Below are positions 7,645-12,706 of a stretch of 26,862 nt of DNA, piece by piece; within the stretch, counting starts at the first letter, position 1; every line of letters begins with the position of its first letter. The stretch is from a virus: IMG/VR virus record IMGVR_UViG_3300008448_000513, positions 1 to 26,862 of that record. The stretch is one strand, 5' to 3'. The translations under genes and the position numbers were made by a program. The notes under the pieces were generated by a model, which saw only the letters and a program-made list of their open reading frames with translations, made no database searches and was not told the DNA's origin.

Positions 7645-7820
7645 ACCAAGCTCCAGACCAGCAACCCAACAAACCCCAGCATGCAGACGCCGAGCAGGAT
7701 TTCGGCGATCCGTTCATGCTCCAGATAGTCGGCTGTGACGAACACGCACCAAGCGACCAGCGCACCGGTAGACGCGACCAGCCACGCGAACGACTTGATG
7801 TACCACGACAAACGCTTCAT
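7641..7820 (-). CDS. Small two-span membrane protein (59 aa), holin-like size
   Basis: 59 residues. It starts 'MKRLSWYIKSF', has a first hydrophobic helix at about residues 10-30 ('WLVASTGALVAWCVFV'), a charged turn 'DYLEHERIAE', and a second helix at about 41-59 ('ILLGVCMLGFVGLLVWSLV') that ends at the stop codon. GAGGAGAG precedes the ATG. The gene overlaps both neighbours by ATGA. Size and topology fit a small holin or an envelope-modifying peptide. Without an endolysin nearby the lysis role is only a guess. Confidence 0.75.
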   Translation of the reverse strand: MKRLSWYIKSFAWLVASTGALVAWCVFVTADYLEHERIAEILLGVCMLGFVGLLVWSLV

Positions 7821-8653
7821 TTCGCTCTCCTCATGCGGTTGCCCAAATTCATCCTCTGCTGGCCCGGGTTCAGGTGCCCGTACTTGGATTTCAACTCATC
7901 GATGCGCGCTCCCAGCCACTTGGCCGCGATCTTGTACGCGTCGTCGAGCGTCTTGCCGCGCAATGCTTCAGCCACTTGGTCGCCAATGTCGCGCAGACCG
8001 GATTCCTTCATTCGCTGCTCGGTCTCGAGCTTCTGCTTGGTCGGTTGCGGCATGTACGCTTTGCCCCGGACCGGCGCGACTTCCACCAGATCGGCGTGGA
8101 CGGCAAAATATGTGGACTTCAGGTCCAGTGGCGCACCCGGGCGAACCGCAACATCGGTAATGTGGACGTACGACGTTTCGTCCCACGATGCCGGTGCTTT
8201 CGCGATCCAATACCGCTGGTCACGATACCACACGGATTGGCCAGCCACCAGCGCACCAGACTCGTGCTTCCGTGGGCGTGCCTTTTCGGGTATGGTAAGT
8301 GCGACATGGGGTTGTGCACGCAGACCTTTTTCGCCAACCAGTGCGATCGCGGCCCAAGCCTCGGGCGTGACCTCTGCAGCTTCCTCGACCACGACCAGAT
8401 CGTGCGTCTGGCCGGAGATTTTCTCGACCTTGGCGCGCTTGGCCTCGGGCGTAGCCGCTTCCGCTTCCGCCATCGCGGCAAGCGCGCGTGCCCGTGCTGC
8501 GACCTTGGCGCGCTTGGTCTTCGGCTTGACTACGATTTCCTGTACCGGCACTTTGACTTCCGCTTCGCGATCGACAACGACCGGCCCGCCGTCTAATTCC
8601 GCCATCGCGGCAAGCGCGCGTGCCCGTGCTGCGTCTCTATCTCGTCTATTCAT
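7817..8653 (-). CDS. Repeat-containing protein with shared C-terminal 'RMNLGNR' domain
   Basis: 278 residues. The N-terminal 75 residues are Ala/Arg/Lys-rich and carry an internal duplication: 'AARARALAAMAE' occurs twice and 'KRAKV' twice, produced by a perfect 37-bp DNA repeat. A middle beta-rich domain ('GQSVWYRDQRYWIAK', 'DVAVRPGAPLDL') follows. The C-terminal 58 residues (221-278) match the C-terminus of the 10618-11388 product: LRG, LD..YK, AK.LG and 'KYGHLNPGQQRMNLGNR'. The charged tail and the shared module suggest a nucleic-acid-associated protein, but the function is unknown. It is driven by its own promoter (8681-8709) and heads the operon leading into replication. GAGG precedes the ATG. 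Confidence 0.85.
   Translation of the reverse strand: MNRRDRDAARARALAAMAELDGGPVVVDREAEVKVPVQEIVVKPKTKRAKVAARARALAAMAEAEAATPEAKRAKVEKISGQTHDLVVVEEAAEVTPEAWAAIALVGEKGLRAQPHVALTIPEKARPRKHESGALVAGQSVWYRDQRYWIAKAPASWDETSYVHITDVAVRPGAPLDLKSTYFAVHADLVEVAPVRGKAYMPQPTKQKLETEQRMKESGLRDIGDQVAEALRGKTLDDAYKIAAKWLGARIDELKSKYGHLNPGQQRMNLGNRMRRAK
8465..8501. repeat. 37-bp perfect direct repeat, copy 1
   Basis: Identical over 37 bases to 8597-8633. The copies are 132 bp (44 codons) apart, so the reading frame of the host gene is kept and both encode the same Ala/Arg-rich helix. Absence of silent differences points to recent duplication. Confidence 0.9.
8597..8633. repeat. 37-bp perfect direct repeat, copy 2
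   Basis: Second copy of the in-frame repeat at 8465-8501, close to the 5' end of the 7817-8653 gene. Recombination between the copies would delete 44 codons without a frameshift. Confidence 0.9.
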
Positions 8654-8670
8654 CTCGACCTCGCATATGA

Positions 8671-8700
8671 GCAGACCGGCAGTGTATCACGCCGGTCTGC
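8671..8700. other. Perfect inverted repeat around promoter -10
   Basis: 10-bp arms (8671-8680 and 8691-8700, GCAGACCGGC and its complement) separated by 10 nt. The loop contains the -10 of the leftward promoter. It could be an operator for a dimeric regulator, or a hairpin ending the upstream transcript. No T-run follows, so the terminator reading is weak. Confidence 0.7.
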
Positions 8701-8709
8701 TGTTGTCAA
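8681..8709 (-). promoter_or_regulatory. Sigma70-type promoter (extended -10) for 7817-8653 operon
   Basis: On the minus strand: -35 TTGACA (8709-8704), 17-nt spacer, TGA then -10 TACACT (8686-8681). The TGA stop codon of the 8706-9023 gene lies inside the -35 hexamer. The -10 sits inside a perfect inverted repeat. Confidence 0.85.
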
Positions 8710-9023
8710 CGACTCTTGATGATCCGATGCTTCTTCGGTCGTCTGGCCTTCGGTCTCGGCGCGTATTCGGGAAGCTCGCGCGTGAAATCGGTCGACTGCA
8801 TGTAGCTCAGGCCAGCTTGGGTGATGAAATAGGTGTCGGTGTCGCTGCGCCCGACCAGACCTTCACGGCGGATTTGCCACACCATCGCGTCTACTGCGTG
8901 CTGGCTGAAAGCGTGACCGACGCAATCCGTCCGGATGTTGGCGATCGTCGCCGTTGGGGAAGTGGCGATCGATTCCAGCACCATGGCCCGGTGCTCGGTA
9001 GCTGCCCGGTACCGGGCCTTCAC
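8706..9023 (-). CDS. Small winged-helix-like DNA-binding protein candidate
   Basis: 105 residues. The pattern is helix ('RAATEHRAMVLESIATS'), then 'ATIANIRTDC', a recognition-like helix 'SQHAVDAMVWQIRREGLVGR', and a beta hairpin 'DTDTYFITQAGLSYM', which is how a winged-helix domain reads. The C-terminus is very basic ('PRPKARRPKKHRIIKSR'). A transcription-factor role is inference from this layout, and the family is not named. Start GTG 9023 overlaps the upstream stop as GTGA. Its own stop codon forms part of the next promoter's -35. It could regulate the promoters of this zone, which carry inverted repeats. Confidence 0.8.
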   Translation of the reverse strand: MKARYRAATEHRAMVLESIATSPTATIANIRTDCVGHAFSQHAVDAMVWQIRREGLVGRSDTDTYFITQAGLSYMQSTDFTRELPEYAPRPKARRPKKHRIIKSR

Positions 9024-9301
9024 AGTGCCCGCCCTTCAGCGATAAGCGCTTCCATCGAAGGCCGCGACACGCTGATCGAATTGGTCACGGTACCGTGCGT
9101 CGACACGCGCAGTGCGCCATTCTTGCCGACATGCCAGTGGGACGGCGTGTTGCATTTCACCAGACTGCCATCGCCAGCGTGCCGACGCGCCAGAGACGTC
9201 CGGGTGAAGCATTTCCAGCGCGATGTCGTTTCCACTGGCTTTTCGCCGCGCGCCAGCAATGCTTTGACGATCGCGTCGCTCCTGTTCAACAATTTCGCCA
9301 T
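9020..9301 (-). CDS. Hypothetical protein, 93 aa
   Basis: 93 residues of unknown function. An N-terminal helix 'MAKLLNRSDAIVKALLARGE' leads into a beta-rich middle containing 'RWKCFTRTSL', 'SLVKCNTPSHWHVGKNGALR' and 'STHGTVTNSISVSRPS'. The W-x-C, C, HWH pattern could be metal-binding, but this is not established. AGGAGA precedes the ATG. The gene is first in a two-gene unit with the winged-helix-like gene and is read from the promoter at 9396-9424 through a leader of about 90 nt that can fold into two hairpins. Confidence 0.8.
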   Translation of the reverse strand: MAKLLNRSDAIVKALLARGEKPVETTSRWKCFTRTSLARRHAGDGSLVKCNTPSHWHVGKNGALRVSTHGTVTNSISVSRPSMEALIAEGRAL

Positions 9302-9327
9302 CTTAGCTATCTCCTATGTGGGTGAAT

Positions 9328-9380
9328 GGCTGGCTCTCCCCCAGCCCGGGCGCATGGGGCTAAATGCCCGCTGGCTGCGC
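9328..9380 (-). promoter_or_regulatory. Structured mRNA leader with two hairpins and a competing pairing
   Basis: On the minus strand, GCGCA/TGCGC (9380-9376 with 9354-9350) encloses GGGC/GCCC. It is followed by GGCTGG/CCAGCC (9346-9341 with 9333-9328). A second GCCAGC at 9375-9370 could also pair with the GGCTGG arm. The leader could therefore switch between two folds ahead of the 9020-9301 gene. The role is inferred. Confidence 0.4.
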
Positions 9381-9395
9381 CGTGTACCGACTGCC

Positions 9396-9424
9396 AGTGT
9401 ACCACGCCCCCCGGGGGCTGTCAA
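9396..9424 (-). promoter_or_regulatory. Sigma70-type promoter for 9020-9301 / 8706-9023
   Basis: Minus strand: -35 TTGACA (9424-9419), 17-nt spacer, TGG then -10 TACACT (9401-9396). The TGA stop of the 9421-9672 gene is inside the -35, exactly as at 8704-8709. The spacer is a near-palindrome of C and G runs. Confidence 0.88.
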
Positions 9425-9672
9425 CGGCCTTTATGCAAGACCTGTACGGCCACCCGGACGACCAGCTGGATTTCGTGGAGCGGAATGTCGGTCGGCAGGA
9501 CCAACTCCGCGCCCGCGCCCAGCCGGACCACGATGTCGTAATGGCCCGGGCGGCGTGCCGTGATTGCCACAAGTGCGCCGCATTTAGGCAGGTCGTCCAG
9601 CATGTTGCACACATATCCGCGCACATATTGCGCGATCTCGTACTTGCATTCCTTGCTGTTCTCGTCTGCCAT
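9421..9672 (-). CDS. Hypothetical protein, 83 aa
   Basis: Begins 'MADENSKECKYEIAQYVRGY' and continues with 'ARRPGHYDIVVRLGAGAELV' and a hydrophobic C-terminal helix 'HEIQLVVRVAVQVL'. It reads as a small alpha/beta protein, function unknown. The start at ATG 9672 is chosen over 9711 because the repeated leader AGAGGAGAGACGAA, found in front of several genes here, directly precedes it. The longer form would run back through the structured intergenic element. The gene follows copy A of the repeated RNA element and ends inside the next promoter. Confidence 0.8.
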   Translation of the reverse strand: MADENSKECKYEIAQYVRGYVCNMLDDLPKCGALVAITARRPGHYDIVVRLGAGAELVLPTDIPLHEIQLVVRVAVQVLHKGR

Positions 9673-9689
9673 TTCGTCTCTCCTCTGTA

Positions 9690-9743
9690 GGGCAGGTCGC
9701 CCGTGCCGCACCCGGTCGCCCAGATGCGGCCCGTGGGATCCGC
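9690..9743 (-). ncRNA. Repeated structured intergenic RNA element, copy A
   Basis: 54 nt between a stop codon and the next ribosome-binding site. It starts with the constant GCGGATCCCACGG, then stem GCCGCA/TGCGGC with T-CTG, a 6-nt loop and CGG-G at the top, and ends with the constant ACGGGCGACCTGCCC, which can form its own small hairpin (GGGC/GCCC). The stem sequence differs from copies B and C, but pairing is kept. It may act as a cis-acting mRNA element; the function is unknown. Confidence 0.75.
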
Positions 9744-10220
9744 TCAGTGGTGCCTGCTGTCCCAGTAGATTTCCGGCGTCCAGTAATGAGTCAGCTCCTC
9801 GACCGTGGACTCCACCACTGGCCAGAATCCGATCGCGGATCCGTCACCTTCGTGCGCACCAAAGTACACGCCGAATCGCGTGAAGTGACGATCGATCACC
9901 ATTTCGAAGTCGAAGATCAGATCGGCAGCTTCGTCGAGCCAGATCGGATCGCTCGTGGTCTCTGCGCCTACGGCTTGCACGAGCAGATTTTCGGCCCGGT
10001 GGAACAGCTGCCGCACCACCAACCGCTCACCGACCGGCACGAACATCTGCCATGCGATTTCGTTCCTCGCGATCCAGTGGTCCAGCGTGCGCACGCTGGC
10101 ACGCAGCAGGTCGTCGTACCGGAGTGTGCCGTGGCTGATTTCGTCGCCCGGGGCGGGCATCGCGACAAAGCAGAACGGCCCGACGCATTCGGGCTGCTGG
10201 GACTGATTCGATTCGAACAT
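9744..10220 (-). CDS. Hypothetical protein, 158 aa
   Basis: 158 residues with no family recognised. It opens 'MFESNQSQQPECVGPFCFVA' (two cysteines six residues apart), then a helical, acidic body with 'DDLLRASVRTLDHWIARNEI', 'GERLVVRQLFHRAENLLVQ' and 'LDEAADLIFDFEMVIDRHF', and an aromatic C-terminus 'YWTPEIYWDSRHH'. This is an all-helical soluble protein, perhaps host-directed like many small early phage proteins (inference). ATG 10220 is preferred over 10268 because AGGAGAGACGAA directly precedes it. It is driven by the promoter at 10259-10287 and followed by RNA element copy A. Confidence 0.82.
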   Translation of the reverse strand: MFESNQSQQPECVGPFCFVAMPAPGDEISHGTLRYDDLLRASVRTLDHWIARNEIAWQMFVPVGERLVVRQLFHRAENLLVQAVGAETTSDPIWLDEAADLIFDFEMVIDRHFTRFGVYFGAHEGDGSAIGFWPVVESTVEELTHYWTPEIYWDSRHH

Positions 10221-10258
10221 TTCGTCTCTCCTATGTGTGGGCGGGTACCGCAGGGCCG

Positions 10259-10287
10259 ATCGTACCATGCCAACCGGCCCGCGTCAA
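10259..10287 (-). promoter_or_regulatory. Sigma70-type promoter for 9744-10220 / 9421-9672
   Basis: Minus strand: -35 TTGACG (10287-10282), 17-nt spacer, TGG then -10 TACGAT (10264-10259). It begins one base after the stop codon of the 10289-10537 gene. GGGCCG and CGGCCC flank the -10 as a short inverted repeat. Confidence 0.82.
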
Positions 10288-10288
10288 G

Positions 10289-10537
10289 TTACTTGCCGAA
10301 GCGACGCTCGAAATCCCGGACGAGCACGCGGATCGCCCGGTGCTTGGGCTTGGTTTTGCCGTCCGGCTTGCGGGTTTCCGCGTGCCATGCCTGTGCCGCG
10401 ATGAAATTAGCCAGCCGCTTGATGCGCTGCTTGTTCTTGCCGAGCAGACGACCGACCGTCGGCTGCGCCAGACGGCCCTGCAGACGCGTGATGCCGCTGG
10501 TGAGATTGTGGCCCCACTGCTTATCGCTGAATTTCAT
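10289..10537 (-). CDS. Small basic protein, 82 aa
   Basis: 82 residues, strongly basic. It has 'GITRLQGRLAQPTVGRLLG' then 'NKQRIKRLANFIAAQAWHAE', a linker 'TRKPDGKTKPKHR' and a terminal helix 'IRVLVRDFERRFGK'. The charge and helical layout suggest nucleic-acid binding or binding to an acidic host protein, with no direct evidence. GAGGAGAGACGAA precedes the ATG. It is the third gene of the unit that starts at the promoter 11798-11826 and lies just after RNA element copy B. Confidence 0.8.
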   Translation of the reverse strand: MKFSDKQWGHNLTSGITRLQGRLAQPTVGRLLGKNKQRIKRLANFIAAQAWHAETRKPDGKTKPKHRAIRVLVRDFERRFGK

Positions 10538-10557
10538 TTCGTCTCTCCTCTATGTGT

Positions 10558-10615
10558 GGGCAGGTCGCCCGTGCTGCGCACCCGATCGTCCGGATGCGCA
10601 GCCCGTGGGATCCGC
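10558..10615 (-). ncRNA. Repeated structured intergenic RNA element, copy B
   Basis: 58 nt, the longest stem of the three: GCTGCGCA pairs with TGCGCAGC, capped by T-CCG, loop GACGAT, CGG-G. It is flanked by the same constant GCGGATCCCACGG and ACGGGCGACCTGCCC. It begins 2 nt after the stop codon of the 10618 gene and ends about 20 nt before the next ATG. Confidence 0.78.
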
Positions 10616-10617
10616 GA

Positions 10618-11388
10618 TTACTTGGCGGCGAGCACGGCCCGGACGCGGTTACCGAGATTCATCCGCTGCATGCCCACGTTCAGGTGCTTGTACTTGGCAC
10701 GCAGGGCCTTCTCGTCTTCGCCCAGCGCTTTGGCGCTGAATTTGTAGACGGAGTCGAGATCCTGCCCGCGCAGCTTCTCGGCGATCGTGTCGCCGCAGTC
10801 GACCGACACGTGCCCGCCGATCGTGCGCTTCTCGGCGTCACGGTGGTAGCCAACGGCATACCGACGCAGGACACCCGGGCCTTTGACGGGCTGCTCGTCG
10901 TCGCCGCCGACGGGCTTCGTCGCCTTCTTCGCGGCTTTGGCGGGCTTGGTCGCCTTCTTCGCGGCCTTCTTCGCGGCCTTCTTGGCTGCGGGCTTGCTGG
11001 CCTTCTTGGCTGCGGGCTTGGCGGGCTTGGCGGGCTTCACGGTCTCGGTGGTCTCGGTCACGGCGGATGCTCCTTCGATGGTGGCTTGGGTGGTGGTCAT
11101 GGCGGATTCCTCTTTCGTCTGATTGGTGGGTGCTTCGATGGGTGCTGCAACCGAATTGGAACACACGGCGGGCTGGCTGTCAAGTACCTGCCGATCGAAC
11201 AATTCGTCGGCGCTGCAACCGGACCACTGAATCTGCCCGATTCCGTCCACGCTCACGGCCGTCTGGCCATGGGCATCGGCATCTGCGCCCACTCGGTCGA
11301 TGGCGTACTTGCGCGCCCCAGCCAGTGACTTGAACGTCTTACGCTGCGAATATCCGTCGACTGCGCGATACCGGATCTGGATTTCCAT
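10618..11388 (-). CDS. Histone H1-like Lys/Ala-rich protein with shared C-terminal domain; probable two-start or fused gene
   Basis: 256 residues as one open frame. Residues 1-60 form a small beta-alpha domain ('MEIQIRYRAVDGYSQRKTF'). Residues 118-159 are an H1-like run of KPA and AAKK repeats. Residues 199-256 match the C-terminus of the 7817-8653 protein ('KYKHLNVGMQRMNLGNR'). Two starts look real. ATG 11388 has GAGAGGA and RNA element C in front. ATG 11100 (residue 97) has AGAGGA in front and a promoter at 11155-11183 inside the frame. A separate 160-residue protein from 11100 is therefore likely, with or without the long form. The Lys/Ala tail should bind DNA or RNA. The nucleoid-like role is inference. 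Confidence 0.8.
   Translation of the reverse strand: MEIQIRYRAVDGYSQRKTFKSLAGARKYAIDRVGADADAHGQTAVSVDGIGQIQWSGCSADELFDRQVLDSQPAVCSNSVAAPIEAPTNQTKEESAMTTTQATIEGASAVTETTETVKPAKPAKPAAKKASKPAAKKAAKKAAKKATKPAKAAKKATKPVGGDDEQPVKGPGVLRRYAVGYHRDAEKRTIGGHVSVDCGDTIAEKLRGQDLDSVYKFSAKALGEDEKALRAKYKHLNVGMQRMNLGNRVRAVLAAK
11155..11183 (-). promoter_or_regulatory. Internal promoter candidate inside the Lys/Ala-rich gene
   Basis: Minus strand: -35 TTGACA (11183-11178), 17-nt spacer, TGT then -10 TCCAAT (11160-11155). The -10 is weak, but GTACTTGACAGCCAGCC is identical to the strong promoter at 11798-11826, and AATTCG follows at the same place in both. It would start RNA about 48 nt before ATG 11100. Confidence 0.55.
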
Positions 11389-11410
11389 GTCTGTCCTCTC
11401 TCGTCTGTGC

Positions 11411-11464
11411 GGGCAGGTCGCCCGTCAGGCACCCGGGTTAGCGGATGCCTGCCGTGGGATCCGC
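11411..11464 (-). ncRNA. Repeated structured intergenic RNA element, copy C
   Basis: 54 nt with stem CAGGCA/TGCCTG, top T-CCG, loop CTAACC, CGG-G. Flanking constants are the same as in copies A and B. It starts 1 nt after the stop codon of the 11466-11735 gene and precedes the start of the 11388 gene. Confidence 0.75.
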
Positions 11465-11465
11465 G

Positions 11466-11735
11466 TTAGTGCTTGGGGGTCGCCGCCCGGATAGCTGCGC
11501 TGATCGGGTTGACGGCATCGTAAAGCTCCTTCGCCGTCGGCCGCACATTGACGCCCCACTCGACGCCTTCGCCGTCTGCGAATGTCGCAGGGCCGTCGCA
11601 ATCCTGCTCATCGAGCAGATCGATGAATGACTCGCCGCAGACGCCCGTCTCATCAGCCAGCCAGTCGATCGCCGCTTCGACCGTGTCTGCCACGAATGCC
11701 ACATCGCCGTCTCGGGTGATGATCACTGCTGCCAT
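11466..11735 (-). CDS. Small acidic protein, 89 aa, first leftward gene
   Basis: 89 residues, very acidic. It has 'MAAVIITRDGDVAFVADTVE', then 'AAIDWLADETGVCGESFIDL', 'LDEQDCDGPATFADGEG' and a helical C-terminus 'TAKELYDAVNPISAAIRAAT'. The family is not recognised. Small acidic early phage proteins often mimic DNA or bind host enzymes, but nothing here proves that. AGGAGA precedes the ATG. It is the first gene behind the best leftward promoter (11798-11826) with a leader of about 55 nt, so it is probably among the earliest and most strongly expressed genes. Confidence 0.82.
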   Translation of the reverse strand: MAAVIITRDGDVAFVADTVEAAIDWLADETGVCGESFIDLLDEQDCDGPATFADGEGVEWGVNVRPTAKELYDAVNPISAAIRAATPKH

Positions 11736-11797
11736 GTCGTATCTCCTATCTGGGACCCCCGGTGCCGCCGGGCCGGTAATGCAGTACTACAGGACGA

Positions 11798-11826
11798 ATT
11801 ATACCAGACCCCCGGCTGGCTGTCAA
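11798..11826 (-). promoter_or_regulatory. Consensus leftward sigma70 promoter
   Basis: Minus strand: perfect -35 TTGACA (11826-11821), 17-nt spacer, TGG then perfect -10 TATAAT (11803-11798). It is the strongest promoter in the window by sequence. It lies at the edge of the GC-rich divergent region and would start the leftward (probably early) transcript. Confidence 0.95.
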
Positions 11827-12262
11827 GTACCCCCCGGTATCGAGCCGACGAACGGTAGTCGTCTCGCCCCCTGAGCGCGCGCCGACGCGCACCCCCTGCG
11901 CACTCGCGAGCGTGACGCGCTTACCCGGCGCGCGTTCCGTGGGCGTTCCGTCCCGACCCCCGGACGACAGAACAGGACGCACCCGAGCGGGCCGGTAAGC
12001 ATGCGTCTGTTCCGCGCGAGCACGGCACGGCGGATACGGGCGCAGAACAGGGCGCATAGGGCCAGAGGCCCCGACGGACGGGGCGCGTAGGCACATGGAC
12101 CCCCGGTCTGTTCCGTCGTTCCGCGCGCTCGCGTACGCCTATGCGTCCGGAGCCGAGCGCCTCGCGTACGCGCATCGACGCGCATGAAACGGCCAGAACG
12201 GGCCGGTAAGCCACAGGAGACAGGTGCGCAGATGGGCGCGCGCCCGGTAGGGGCGATGGGGC

Positions 12263-12291
12263 TGGACACGGACGGCGGGCTGTGGTATCCT
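12263..12291 (+). promoter_or_regulatory. Rightward promoter for morphogenesis genes
   Basis: -35 TGGACA (12263-12268), 17-nt spacer, TGG then -10 TATCCT (12286-12291). Spacing and extended -10 match the leftward promoters. It would produce a terminase mRNA with a leader of about 415 nt. That rules out a terminase start near 12282, because this lies upstream of the transcript start. Confidence 0.65.
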
Positions 12292-12513
12292 CGGGGTCCG
12301 TCGCGTACGCGCGTGTTCTCCCCGGCCCATTCCCGATGCCCCGTCGCCCTGCTTCCCCCCCTTCCATGCCCGCGCCTTCCGCGCCAGCCAGCATTCGCGC
12401 TTCCCGACCGGGTGCGCTGGCGGAACGGGCGACCGAAAGTGCGCGTGGAACGGGCAAGCCTGCGGCACGCGGAACGGGCGCGAATGCGATCGGGCCGGGG
12501 GGGACGGCGGCAT

Positions 12514-12603
12514 CCGGGGGGCGGCGATCGGGGGCGGCGATCGGGGGCGGATCCGGGGCGGAGACCGGGGGTCCGGAACGGGCGATCGGGGGCGGATCCG
12601 GGG
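12514..12603 (+). repeat. G-run repeat block with quadruplex potential
   Basis: GGCGATCGGGGGC occurs twice in tandem (12523-12535, 12536-12548) and again at 12581-12593. The 23 bases at 12536-12558 recur exactly at 12581-12603. More than four runs of four or more G with loops of about 3 to 8 nt meet a simple G-quadruplex pattern on the plus strand, which is also the mRNA strand of the terminase leader. Confidence 0.75.
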
Positions 12604-12678
12604 GGGATTCGACGGGGGATTCGCCGCGCGCGCGGAACGGGAATGGGCGAATGCCCGCGCGATTGCAGGGAGGGGGGG

Positions 12679-12706
12679 AGGAGGGCCCCAAATGCGGGTC
12701 CCATAA
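12679..12706 (+). other. Strong ribosome-binding site with four-codon minigene
   Basis: AGGAGGG (12679-12685), then six bases, then ATG (12692) opening MRVP and a TAA stop (12704-12706). GTG 12714 of the terminase gene follows 7 nt later in another frame. This is either a leader peptide for re-initiation or a one-base frame error, because a +1 shift after the third codon would enter the terminase frame. Confidence 0.5.

Noticed and set aside
7572-9563. 663-residue plus-strand open frame
   Set aside because: It runs opposite to five minus-strand genes with good ribosome-binding sites, promoters and overlaps. Its translation is low-complexity Ser/Arg/Ala-rich with no domain.
10900-11045. DNA repeat array in the Lys/Ala-rich gene as a CRISPR or minisatellite
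   Set aside because: The repetition comes from imperfect KPA/AAKK codons with no regular unit or spacers; it is protein-level low complexity.
11823-12704. Long minus-strand open frames (also 11921-12691) and plus-strand 12184-12777
   Set aside because: GC-rich DNA opens all frames. Translations are Arg/Pro/Gly-rich, lack ribosome-binding sites and cross the promoters at 11798-11826 and 12263-12291.
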